DNA of 64,000 bases from Orobanche coerulescens (taxonomy: Eukaryota > Streptophyta > Magnoliopsida > Lamiales > Orobanchaceae). Below are positions 1 through 8,989 of this stretch, one piece after another (positions within the stretch are counted from its first letter, which is position 1; each line of letters opens with the position of its first letter). The notes below the pieces were generated by a model. That model searched no databases. It had not been told where the DNA came from and saw only the letters and a list, made by a program, of their open reading frames with translations. A program made the position numbers and the translations under genes. The stretch covers positions 33,969,001 through 34,033,000 of the forward strand of contig CM065804.1 in the NCBI GenBank assembly GCA_033398695.1, read 5' to 3'.

Positions 1-129
1 GTTTTTGATGAATCTACCGTTGAGTACAGGAAACAAGTTGAGCTAATTGAGAAAAAGCTCAAGTCAGCAACCCTTGAAGAAGTCATTGTTCATGACACTG
101 GAATGGTGGACTCACTGCGAGACGGCTGA
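1..129 (+). pseudogene. S1 integrase C-terminal tail
   Basis: Frame 1 is open from the first base to TGA at 127-129. It begins VFDEST, which resembles the last conserved block of copia integrase C-terminal regions (VVFDES-type), followed by a charged stretch. The catalytic core lies outside the window. From 130 to about 360 the frame is degenerate, with repeated GAAGACC/CAGATCG words, and corresponds to the poorly conserved integrase-RT linker. The linker becomes recognisable again at 361 ([14 protein letters not shown]), the usual lead-in to copia RT. The stop at 127 therefore splits one ancestral polyprotein frame. Family assignment of this tail is moderate because only about 40 residues are visible. 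Confidence 0.6.
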
Positions 130-360
130 TGACCCAACTGCGGTGATGAAGACCCAATCGCAGATCGACAGATCACCAAACCTATCCGATCCAGATTGCG
201 GCGAAGAAGACCAGTAAGTAGCCGACAAAGACTCATCTGCAGATCGTAACCAACTGCAGATGACAAGACTAATGAGCCGAGCGATTGCACGAACCCAGCT
301 GATACAGAAATCCACCAAGGCAATCCAACAGGGGGAACAAACCCAGAAGAGGACGATATC

Positions 361-2013
361 CCCAAATGGCTCAAGGATCACCCAATTCAGCAAATTATCG
401 GAAAGTTGACTGATGGAGTTAAGACGAGACAGTCAACCCTACCAGCAGGAATGGCAATGTTCTCATGTTTTATGTCGCAAATTGAACCTAAAACCACAGA
501 ACAAGCCTTGGAAGATTATTCATGGATTAATGCCATGCAAGAGGAATTGGAGCAGATGGAAAGAAACAAAGTTTGGGAACTAACAGACAGACCTGATCAC
601 AAGAAAGTTATTGGCACCAAATGGGTGTACAAAAATAAGAGTGATGAAGACGGAGCTGTTATTAGGAATAAAGCCAGACTTGTAGCAAAAGGATATGCAC
701 AGTGTGAGGGAATAGATTTTGATGAAACCTATGCACCTGTTGCAAGGTTAGAGGCCATCAGACTATTCCTCGCATATGCTGCATTTAAAGACTTTGAAGT
801 ATATCAGATGGATGTAAAGAGTGCTTTTCTGAACGGAATCCTAGAAGAAGAAGTCTATGTAGAGCAACCCCCAGGTTTTGTCAAAGAAGACAAAGTTTAT
901 AAGCTGTTGAAGGCTCTGTATGGACTAAGCAAGCACCAAGAGCATGGTATGAAACACTGTCTGTGTTTCTTGAGAAAAATGGATTTTGCAAAGGGAAGGT
1001 GGACAAGACCCTATTCAGAGTGGAGCACGAAGGCCACATATTAATAGTCCAGATTTATATGGATGACATCATATTCGGATCAACCAATCCAGAGCTATGC
1101 GAGAAATTCTCCAACCTCATGCAAGGAGAATTTGAGATGAGTATGATGGGAAAGCTTAACTTCTTTCTCGGACTACAAGTTAAGCAGATGGAAAAAGGAA
1201 TTTTCATCAACCAAGCAAAGTATACCAGAGATCTTATCAAGAGATATGGAATGGAATCAGCCAAGCCCGCAAGAATTCCAATGAGCACAAGTACTCACCT
1301 AGATGCAGACGAGGCAGGCATATCAGTGGACTCAACCCACTACAGAGGACTCATTGGATCTCTTCTGTACCTCACTGCAAGCAGGCCAGACATATCATAT
1401 GCCGCTGGAGTTTGTGCAAGATTCCAGTCCAAACCGAAGCAATCACACCTAGATGCAGCCAAGAGGATAATAAAGTACCTTAAGTCTACAATTAATGTTG
1501 GACTATGGTATCCCAAGGATGATAACTTCGAGCTTTCAGGATACTCAGATGCGGATTTCGCAGGATGCAAAATCAACAGGAAGAGCACTAGTGGAACGTG
1601 TCAATTCCTAGGAACCAGACTGATATCCTGGTTTAGCAAGAAGCAGGTTTCTAACTCTATCTCCACTACAGTCGAATACCTAGTCACAGTAGTCACAGTG
1701 CATGATTCTATGGATCAGACAACAGTTAAGGGATTATAATATCATTGTAAATGAAGTTCCTATCTGGTGTGACAACAATAGTGCTATTGCAATAACCAAC
1801 AACCCGGTTTTGCACTCAAGGACGAAGCACATTGATGTTAAGCACCATTTCATTAGAGACCATGTGCTTAACAAAAGGGTTAGAGTTGAAAGAGTCAGCA
1901 CAGACTACCAGATAGCTGACATCTTCACTAAACCCTTGCCAGAAGAAATATTTCTGGAGCTGAGCAGAGATCTTGGATTACTAGATTGGGAATCTAGTAC
2001 TGAAGCAAGTTAA
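361..2013 (+). pseudogene. S1 reverse transcriptase-RNase H (broken pol)
   Basis: This encodes the Ty1-copia RT and RNase H that copy element RNA into cDNA in cytoplasmic particles. In frame 1 (361-1044) the RT lead-in, the [10 protein letters not shown] motif, [15 protein letters not shown] and [12 protein letters not shown] are visible. Around 930-1000 the reading moves to frame 3 (963-1739), which carries the catalytic YMDD box (IVQIYMDDIIFGS), the FFLGLQV motif, the LTASRPDISYA block and the RNase H YSDADFAG motif. After about 1690 the reading returns to frame 1 (1702-2013), with WCDNNSAIAI, HSRTKHIDVKHHFIRD and the terminal ADIFTKPLP motif. Two compensating frameshifts thus break pol. 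The RNase H block is also eroded where a TAEAEY-type motif is expected (reads TTVEYL). Family is certain; function is lost. Confidence 0.95.
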
Positions 2014-2601
2014 AGCATTTCAGAGGAAGGACGGACCCCAGCTGAAGAATCAGATCCTAGATGATGTAGGCGAGAAGACGAAGGACGGACAAAGCAACCT
2101 AGCTGATCAGAATACCAGGCGAGAAGTCAACTCACCTGATGCAGAGCGGTCAACAGTCAACAAATCAGACCAGCTAAGTTGTCTAAACTGACCTCTGAAT
2201 ATTTAATTATTATTTGCCACATCTATAATATTATATTAATTTTGGTTAACAACTGGCAGTTAAATATATATCTTCCTAAGCCAAGTGGCAATTTTAATAC
2301 ACGCGTCAATCGCCTATTAAATCGACCTCCACGGTGGCCAATCAGAATCAACCGTCAAATTTTAAAATGGGCCACAGATTCAAATTTGAAATTCAAAAGA
2401 ATATCAAAAGGCCTACCACCGTTTCAAATATATAATAAATTAATACAAACGTCTTTTCATCTTCTTTATAAGGAAAGAAGACCTTTCACTTTACTCTTTA
2501 CGCTTACAGAAACCCTAGATTTTTCAGAGCAAAAATTCCTCGAACACCAAATACACTAAAATCTTTTATTTGCAGAAATAGCATCTTTCGAAGGAGTTAA
2601 T
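2014..2601 (+). promoter_or_regulatory. S1 pol to extra-ORF spacer with promoter-like features
   Basis: Nothing in this 590-bp spacer looks convincingly coding. Its right half resembles a plant promoter and leader: a CCAAT box (GGCCAATCAG, 2336-2345), a TATA-like CTTTATAAGG around 2464-2473, a pyrimidine- and AAACCCTAG-containing leader (2510-2520), and a good 3' splice site TTATTTGCAG ending at about 2575, just before the extra ORF becomes open. Element A has an analogous arrangement before its own extra ORF. The visible sites are real strings; their use as an internal promoter or acceptor is inference. Confidence 0.4.
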
Positions 2602-3432
2602 TTGAAGGCGGTGAAAGACCAGATCATTTTCTCGTTGGTCGTCGACTTTGAAGGCTTATTGGAAGCCAATCTGGAGGACTACGACATGCTTAATCTGATT
2701 CGCGCAATGAAGCTTAATGGGATCTACCCATTTCTAGACATCAACCTGCAACATTTGTTCAAAGAGGATGTCATCGAGTTCTATCGCGAAGCTTATTTGA
2801 TTCAAGACGGAATTCATAGCACAGTTGGCGGAATACCAGTCAGCATATCTCGAGAGACGATCCGTACTGTCTTCAGAATGAAGCACCGTGGTTTAGCAGT
2901 CGAAGCTCTCAAGCAATCCGCCGCCGAAACCTGGAAAAAGATTAAGGTGGAAAATATCCCGGAAAAACTGAGATTCACTGCCAAGAGGAGTGAACTCAAG
3001 AGGATTTACCGTTTTGCGTTGGACATTACCAACAAAATAATAATGGGGATGGCCGGCAGTTATGATCAACTGTCGTCATCGAAGTTTATGGTGCTGGGAG
3101 CACTGATTCAGGAAGAAGAAGTTGACTGGGCTGATTACATCTTCAGGCAACTCGTGCGATAGGTCAACAAAGTCGAGTGGCTTGACGATGAGAAGAGATT
3201 CAAAACAAAGCTGGCGTTTGGAACGCAGCTAAGTTGGTTTTTGGAGAAGACTGGTGTGGCAAAGGGAAACACTGACCCCTTCTACCCCAATAAAAGGCTT
3301 GGTCATATGGACCACGAGAAGGTGAGGAAATTCGGAGGCACTGGGAGAGCAGCTCAGATGTTGAAGGAGCTGCCGGACACAAGGACATATCCAAGATACC
3401 ATTCATCAGGAGAGTCGGACGCACTGCACTGA
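2602..3432 (+). pseudogene. S1 extra ORF, N-terminal part (plant retroelement ORF after pol)
   Basis: This is the first part of the additional ORF typical of Sireviruses, sometimes called env-like. It contains a globular segment with VIEFYREAYLIQDG and GGIPVSISRETIRTVF, the pattern of the putative plant transposon protein domain found downstream of pol in several plant retroelements. A single TAG at 3160-3162 interrupts the frame, which reads on at once (VNKVEWLDDE) to TGA at 3430-3432. The frame is open leftward past 2602 to the possible splice site near 2575, so the true start is uncertain. No signal peptide or membrane segment is visible, which argues against a genuine envelope. The protein shares the FYxxL...GG layout with the extra ORF of element A. 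Biochemical role is unknown. Confidence 0.7.
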
Positions 3433-5653
3433 TATCGCAATCGGCAATGAGTCCGACACCGAGTCCGACGACACTCCCATTGCAGTCAGATTTAAGAGAA
3501 GGGGACCAGCCCCTGAAGGACCCTCTATCTTGCAGTCATCACCAGAACCCTCTCCCAAGAGGCTAAGGAAACTGCAATTTAGTGAGGAAGAGCAGTCTGA
3601 ACACCTTGCCAGCCCCTCAGCCAGATCACCAATTCATCTGGAAGACCTGCCTGCCCCAGGCACCATCGAGACTCGGATTGTACCTGTTCTCACCCCCCCA
3701 GCCTACATTTCCGAAGAAGAAGAAGCAGGTCTCATAATTTCTATCCCTGAAGCTGATTATACCTTTAACCTGCTAGAAAACAATACTTTCAACCTTTCAA
3801 TTGAACAACTCCAGCTTGTTAAGCCACAAGCATTAAAACACTCTTTTGTAAATATTTTTGAAGAATGGAAGTTTTTCAAAACTATGACATTTTCAAACCT
3901 TCAAACCTACATTGCAACTAATGGTTGGGAATATCCCCAAGCCACTGAGGAGGTTCTGATTCACTTTTGCAAAGAATCAGACTTAGTATTAATCCTACAG
4001 GATAATTGGTTCATGTCCCATTTTAAAACAAACATGGACCAATTTATCCATTCTATAATGCTTAGCATTTTTGATGGTTCTTTTGGAGAAGAGGAGGAGG
4101 AGGAAGTTGAAAAATAGATTAGAATTGAGGAGGTAGATGGAGAAGGAAATAATGAAGTTGTTGATTTGGTTGTTGAAGAAGAAGAAGAAAAGCAGGAAGA
4201 GAGAAAAACAGAAAAAAACACTCTAGTTGAAAAACAGTCAGAAGAAATTGAGAAAACAGAAGAGTTGGCTGATGAAGAAGAAGAAGAAGAAGGAGAAGAG
4301 GTAGAAAAACATGGAGAAAAGGAAGATGGAGAAAAGGAGGATGATGAAAAGGAGGATGATGATGAAGGAGAGAATGATGACAATGATGATAATGATGATG
4401 ATGATGGAGGAAATGCAGGAGCTGAAAAAGAAAATGAAAAAGAAAAGGATGAGGAGGAAGAAAATTCTGAAGAAAAGGCAGAAGAAGAGAAAGAGGAGGA
4501 TCAGGAGAAAGAGGAAGAGAAAGAAGAAGAAAAGGAGCCAGAGCCGGAGCCAGAGCCTATTCACGAAGCTGCAGATAGGACTGTGGTACCTGCCCGGTAC
4601 ACCACCCTAGACGCAGAGCTAGCTGAAGACTCCAGGTCAGGGACCCCGGAGAAAACCCCCTCTGAACTACCAGCTGCAGACAGAAGCTTGCAGTCTAGTG
4701 GTTCCTTTGCAGAAAGCTCAGGAGAGCACTCTCCATCAGCTCAGATATATCCTGCCATGACTGAGCTGATCAGGCAAATCGTCAAAGATACAATTGGAGA
4801 GCTGCTAACGTCTCAGGTCACTCCTGACCTTCAATCAATCAATGCCAAGATCGACACTCTACTACAGAGAGAGATTCCTCAGCCCCCTCCCCCTACCAAC
4901 AATAGAATGCCATTTGGCATGACTGATTGGATGAGCAGAATGGAGCAGCAATTAACTACCCTTGTTGATGCTGGCAAAAAGGGGGAAGAGAGAGTTCAGG
5001 GGGAAGGAAGTAATCAAGGAGAGATAAGGGCGGAGATAAGAAGCAAGAAGAAGCAAGATGTCCTTCAAATTGAAGGACCCTCAAGTCTGAAGAGGAAGGG
5101 AGCTGCGGATCCAGATGACCAGCCTGAAGGAAAGAGAATGAGGACTAGAGGAGGTTTTGGGCCTACTCTAGAATGGGAAGGAAAGGAGCTGTGGTATGTT
5201 GAGGATTTTATACCATATGAAGCTCTGCCCATGTGGGGAACTGCAAAGAAGAAATTCATCAGAGATTATTACGTCTGGGAAATACTCCAGGATGATAAAT
5301 TCTCCCCACAGCAGATCTTCATCAATTTCATGGAAGAAGCTTACCCAAAGCTCTAGACTATTCTAAAGAAGCATGCTAAGGAACAAAATGCTTATCCTAT
5401 GATTCCCTCATTCAGAGCAGAGGAAGCGCCAACCCGTCTGGACAATGAGCTGAATGAGCTAGAGCTTCAAAGAGAAATCAAGCAGTTATGTCTTGAGAAT
5501 AGATTTACATCACATGAAGAACAAGACTTTGCAGCTCTTGTTGTGAAGAGGAAATATGGTCTTGCTCCAGTCAAGATAAGACCAATTGGAGCTAAACCAT
5601 TCAGGCCTGCCAAACAGCCTATTCGCAGAGGCAGAGGAAGAGGCAGATGACTT
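3433..5653 (+). pseudogene. S1 extra ORF, C-terminal part (acidic, basic tail)
   Basis: This continues the extra ORF after a +1 shift near 3425-3432. Frame 2 is open from about 3436 to TGA at about 5648-5650, except for two TAG codons (4115-4117 and 5354-5356), each followed directly by more open frame. Segments in order are: a Ser/Pro-rich stretch with PSPKRLRKL, a folded-looking region around 3740-4110, an extremely acidic low-complexity tract (about 4166-4560), a helical segment with QIVKDTIGELL and INAKIDTLLQ heptads suggesting a coiled coil, a basic KRMRTRGG region, and a terminal RRGRGRGR tail that may bind nucleic acid. Sirevirus extra ORFs often have such coiled-coil and charged regions. 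The function is not established. Confidence 0.65.
4150..4560 (+). repeat. Purine-rich GAA/GAT low-complexity tract coding for Glu/Lys/Asp
   Basis: About 400 bp consists almost only of GAA, GAG, GAT and AAA-type triplets, including runs such as (GAAGAAGAA) and (GATGATGATGAT). It lies inside the extra ORF of S1 and encodes the acidic E/K/D tract ending in a PEPEPEPEP motif. Its composition keeps several frames and the opposite strand open, so long ORFs on the other strand here are artefacts of composition. Confidence 0.9.
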
Positions 5654-5859
5654 TATTTCTTTGTGCTTGTAATTTTATTTTCTGTACCTGTAAAAACTTT
5701 CTTGTAAATTTCAATCATAATCAAGTCAGAAAAGTTTTATAACAGTCTGTTGAATGACAATTTCCAGTTGTCTCAATATTAGACTGATTTCAGTTTGTGT
5801 CTTGCACTTAAGTGCAGACTTGGTCATTTGATTACTTGCTTAAAGTTTTGCCATCATCA

Positions 5860-5871
5860 AAATAGGGGGAA
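5860..5871 (+). other. S1 polypurine tract
   Basis: AAATAGGGGGAA directly precedes the TGTTAG start of the 3' LTR. Position and composition fit the primer for plus-strand DNA synthesis in reverse transcription. Confidence 0.85.
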
Positions 5872-5873
5872 TT

Positions 5874-7299
5874 TGTTAGGAATACTTGTTAGATTTTGAT
5901 GATGTCATTAATATAAAATCAAATGTTTATTACTTGGCAAAATGTAAGGAAGAACCAAATGAGTATCTTCCATAGGCCAAATATGTTAAGTATAAAACTT
6001 GGCAAAATGTAAAGAAGAACCAAATGAGTATCTTCTGTAGGCCAAAAATTAGTTAGGATGAAAATCGGTTAAGTACCAAGTACAGCTAAGTCCATTAGAG
6101 AGGATCAGCCGAGTCCTGTCAGAATAGCTCTGGTCAACAAATTTTATCAGAGAAGTATGAGCAGACTGCAGCCAAGGTACCTCAGGGAAGTCACCTGATC
6201 AGATAAGTCACAAACATTGATCAGCAGAGAGGTCCTGACTGCAGAGATGTTAGATGCATATCAGCCTAGTCGAAGGCAGCCAAGTACTCCAAGTCCACGT
6301 CAGCATGAGTTGAAAAGTCAAGTATTACGGAAAGTCACATGCAACGTGAAGAGACAAATTGGAGTGATTCCCGCTAGAGATATGATTTAAATAAATCATC
6401 CAGACCCACCTTGAAGACTTTAATCGTTTTATATTCAAAATATTTAGCGCTCACATGCAGAAGTCTTCACAACGGTCGGAAGATAAAATAAAATAATGGG
6501 AATCCAGTCTTGCAACGTTCAGAAAGATTAAACAATGAAGTCTCCCTCTAACGGACGGATTTGCTCAAAAGATTTGCAACGGCTACAAGAAAAAAAGCTC
6601 AGAGATCGTGACCTATATATATCCGAAGATTTGAAGCTGAGCAACTACCGGTGCGAACATACATTCAAGCGATCAAAGCAATCAAGCAATCTAAAGCAAT
6701 CAATAGCATCGTGAAAAGAGCAGTTCTAAAAGTTCATACTTAAAGAAGCTCTTAGTTGGAGAAGACAAAAACTCTTGTCTATAATCCTGAGTACAGGGTA
6801 CTTCACTGGTTGAAGTAAGAGACTGTAAAGGCATCCAAGGATCGAGGATCAATAGGTGCAATGCATTAAAGTGTGTACAACTGCACGAATTTACACTGGT
6901 TGGAAGCTGTTGTAGTGTGGTTTGAATCACTGTAATATTTATCACTGGTTGAGAATTATAGTGAATTCATCTCCAACTGGTTTGGAGAAAAGTGGATTAG
7001 TAGAGGATTACCCCACCTCTGAGACCACTATAATTGCCTGTGTTATTTACTGTTTTTACTGCATCATACTTTTAACTGCTGCATTCATTGTTAAGTATTC
7101 CATTAGTTGCTTTCTATTCGTCATCAGCTGACTTCCGCATATATTAAAGAACAAACGACTCCAAGTCATTTGTTTACCTTTCAGCTGAAGAAACTCACTC
7201 TTCGTGAAAAAGAGTTTAAGAGTTTCTACAAGTCTATTCACCCCCCCTCTAGACTTGTACCTGGACGACTTGTGACCTACAGATATCTTCTGACCATCA
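5874..7299 (+). repeat. S1 3' LTR (about 1.43 kb)
   Basis: The LTR starts TGTTAGGAATACTTG right after the polypurine tract and is taken to end at CATCA (7299), shortly after the C-run TTCACCCCCCCTCTAG typical of Sirevirus LTR 3' ends. A TATA box CTATATATAT lies at 6613-6622 on the + strand. Two near-identical segments (TTGGCAAAATGTAA...GAACCAAATGAGTATCTTC) occur at about 5934-5980 and 6000-6047 as a 65-bp tandem duplication. The start is certain; the end is accurate to a few bases because the second LTR is not in the window. Confidence 0.85.
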
Positions 7300-7757
7300 A
7301 TGCCTATTTATAACTCTTCTTCCGCCTCCAAAACGTGTCCGAAAATTAGGTCAAAACATCCTCCGAAACAGCCCAAAACGCGGGCTGGGCGTCTGAATTT
7401 CGCGCGGCGGGCCGCGACCGTCTTTAGTGTGCCACGACCCCTGTCTTTATGCGGCCAGGCCTGGGCGCAATTTCTCCATACGGGCCGCGACTCAGAGCTT
7501 GCGTGCCGCTGCCCCCGGTACAGTTTGTACCAGGTCCTTCTGGGCGCCTCCTGTGCCGCGGCTCAACGTCTGTGTGCCGCGGTCCCCGACCAAAAAATGT
7601 CGTCATGTGCCGCGCCCGTTTTTCTTCGTTCAAGCTCCCGGACTCGAATTTCCTTCAAAACATATAAAGATAATGCATTAAAAGCTCATTTACGCAGATT
7701 TAAACTAAAAATGGGTATAAAATAATGATAATTAAGCGCATAAAAATACATCTAACA
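7300..7757 (-). repeat. G: truncated LTR fragment (minus orientation)
   Basis: This fragment runs from the S1 junction to TCTAACA (7757), which read on the minus strand gives an LTR-like start TGTTAGATG. Read in minus orientation it has an AT-rich start, then a GC-rich palindrome cluster (GTGCCGCGGC variants, about 7390-7620), then a TATA box (TATAAATAGG, about 7303-7312) where it is cut by S1. The order and the word type match the LTR of F and, in layout, all other LTRs here. No partner LTR or internal region is in the window. A missing half beyond S1, left of the window, is expected if S1 inserted into it. Confidence 0.5.
7385..7625 (-). repeat. G palindrome cluster (GTGCCGCGGC-type)
   Basis: The cluster contains GGGCCGCGAC, GTGCCACGAC, GGGCCGCGAC, GTGCCGCTGC, GTGCCGCGGC, GTGCCGCGGT and GTGCCGCGCC within about 240 bp. 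These are variants of the perfect 12-bp palindrome GTGCCGCGGCAC that appears in F. The high GC content keeps many short frames open; none has coding character. Confidence 0.7.
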
Positions 7758-8135
7758 TTTGGTAGTAATTATAAAAATAGTGTATCAGCTTTTATCACTT
7801 TATGATTTTCAGGGGATTTTTGTCTTCAGCTGCCTGTATTTCACCCTTGGCAAATTTCCAAGAATTGAAAGCTGTCCAGCTGAAATCTGGTACAATAATT
7901 CTTTCTTTTTCTTCTGGTATTTGGTTACACCCCATGCAGAAAAATGTCTTGTCTACAATTAGCTCATAGTAAAAAGATTGGATTTTACTGCTATTTTTTA
8001 CATTATCATCCGACAAAAAACCAAACTGCACAACCCAAAAAAAAATAGTATTGTTAATTTTCAGTTCAAGATAAAAAAAATAAAAAATTAACTTAAATTT
8101 CTAATAATGATTGTGAATTAACAAAAATGGCTTAC
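7758..8135. other. Low-copy AT-rich sequence, possible exon debris
   Basis: No retroelement sequence is recognised. On the + strand a splice-like TTTTCAG (about 7810) is followed by about 130 bp of open frame reading GFLSSAACISPL; I cannot assign it to a family. It belongs to the same block as the MFS fragment immediately to the right. Confidence 0.3.
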
Positions 8136-8604
8136 CCATGGTGACCAGGCAATGCTGTCAAGTAGCATCTGCACATAACCATAAACAAAGTTTTCATCAT
8201 GTTTTAATATAACTAAAGGTATTACCTCCTTAAAAGAATTAATCAAATGTCTTTTATAAAAAAAATAAAAAAAAAATAACAAACAATTAAGAATGAATGG
8301 ACAAGTCGCATATATACATTTAAGAATCCAGCAAAAAGTCCCATGCAAAGCAATGTTTCCTCTCCTAGAAGTGGACCGAGTGTGGGCATTAGGACCATCT
8401 GCACAATTTAATCAAGGTTACAGTTGTTAATTTGTGTGAGAAAGGGTATGTTGCAAGTATTTCCAAAATGGAGGCTTGTGTGTGTGTGTGAATATATTCA
8501 TTTGAGAGCACACATACACTTGAAATGGTAGCTGAAATGTAGGTAATAAGCCATATATCAGCAAACTGGTCCTTATGGAAATGAAAACGCTTCTTCAAGT
8601 AATA
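8136..8604 (-). pseudogene. MFS transporter fragment (tetracycline/HIAT1-like), three exon remnants
   Basis: On the minus strand three short coding blocks occur in the order of plant hippocampus-abundant-transcript-like MFS transporters. Exon remnant 1 (8604 to about 8520) follows a TTTTTACTGCAG acceptor and reads YYLKKRFHFHKDQFADIWLI, resembling the family's YYLKAxFGFNKxxF block. Remnant 2 (8398 to about 8316) follows GTGCAG and reads LMPTLGPLLGEETLLCMGLF. Remnant 3 (8168 to 8136) follows TATGTGCAG, reads LLDSIAWSPW and ends at a GTAAGC donor. The family are membrane transporters with about 12 helices; only a middle portion is present, with no start or end. It is probably a captured or abandoned gene fragment. 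Family recall is from memory and needs a database search. Confidence 0.6.
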
Positions 8605-8641
8605 CTGCAGTAAAAAAAAAAGAAAAAAAATTAGTAATAAC

Positions 8642-8712
8642 TTGATGCAGCATGTGGGAGAGCATGTACTAGTGGAGCAAAAGAAAAGCCCAAAAGCAAT
8701 TTCAAAGCAACC
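8642..8712 (-). repeat. 71-bp inverted repeat, left copy
   Basis: This segment matches the reverse complement of 46425-46495 with one mismatch (C/T at the 6-7th base). In the minus direction it can be read in frame as VALKLLLGFSFAPLVHALPH. The homology stops sharply on both sides. If element A is removed, the two copies would be roughly 0.5 kb apart in inverted orientation. Confidence 0.85.
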
Positions 8713-8984
8713 CTGGGGGACACTAAGTTTGGTATAGAATCTAAGTTTGATGCTGAAATGGTTGCAATGACACGTGTTCCTTGGGGAACACTTGAAAGTG
8801 TTGGTGACCAATCTGCGTAAGATGCCTTCTACAAATGAGTAAATTGATGAGAAGTGTCGTGTGCCTTTTTTATATGCTTACCTTATGGATTATTTGTGCA
8901 GATATGTGATGTGAACAGCATCAATACAATTCTGACTGCCAGCATCCCTGTACTGGGAAGGCTCCTTTCTCCTATTTATTTCCA
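8713..8984. other. Low-copy sequence before insertion site of A
   Basis: There is no recognisable gene or repeat. It contains the left part of the pre-insertion site, ending TTTCCA followed by the 5-bp duplicate GTTCT (8985-8989). Confidence 0.4.
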
Positions 8985-8989
8985 GTTCT

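Larger units (their letters stand above)
1..7299 (+). mobile_element. S1: Sirevirus-like Ty1-copia retrotransposon, 5' part outside window
   Basis: The order integrase end, RT, RNase H, extra ORF, polypurine tract, 3' LTR on the + strand is that of a Ty1-copia element of the Sirevirus (SIRE/Maximus) lineage, in which an additional long ORF lies between pol and the 3' LTR. The 5' LTR, gag, protease and most of integrase lie left of the window, so the target-site duplication cannot be tested. The right end is placed at 7299 (CATCA) and the expected duplicate there would be ATGCC (7300-7304). The element is dead: pol has frameshifts and the extra ORF has in-frame stops and a frameshift. It is inserted in LTR fragment G. 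Confidence 0.9.

Noticed and set aside
3961..4610. Several overlapping open frames on both strands in the acidic region
   Set aside because: Produced by GAA/GAT low-complexity composition; only the frame continuous with the extra ORF is supported.
2602..5650. Extra ORF as a true viral envelope gene
   Set aside because: No signal peptide, transmembrane segment or glycoprotein-like cysteine pattern is seen; it is an acidic, partly coiled-coil protein.
7300..7725. Overlapping open frames in GC-rich sequence as a possible host gene
   Set aside because: Frames exist on both strands because of GC-rich palindromes; no domain is seen and the layout is that of an LTR promoter region.
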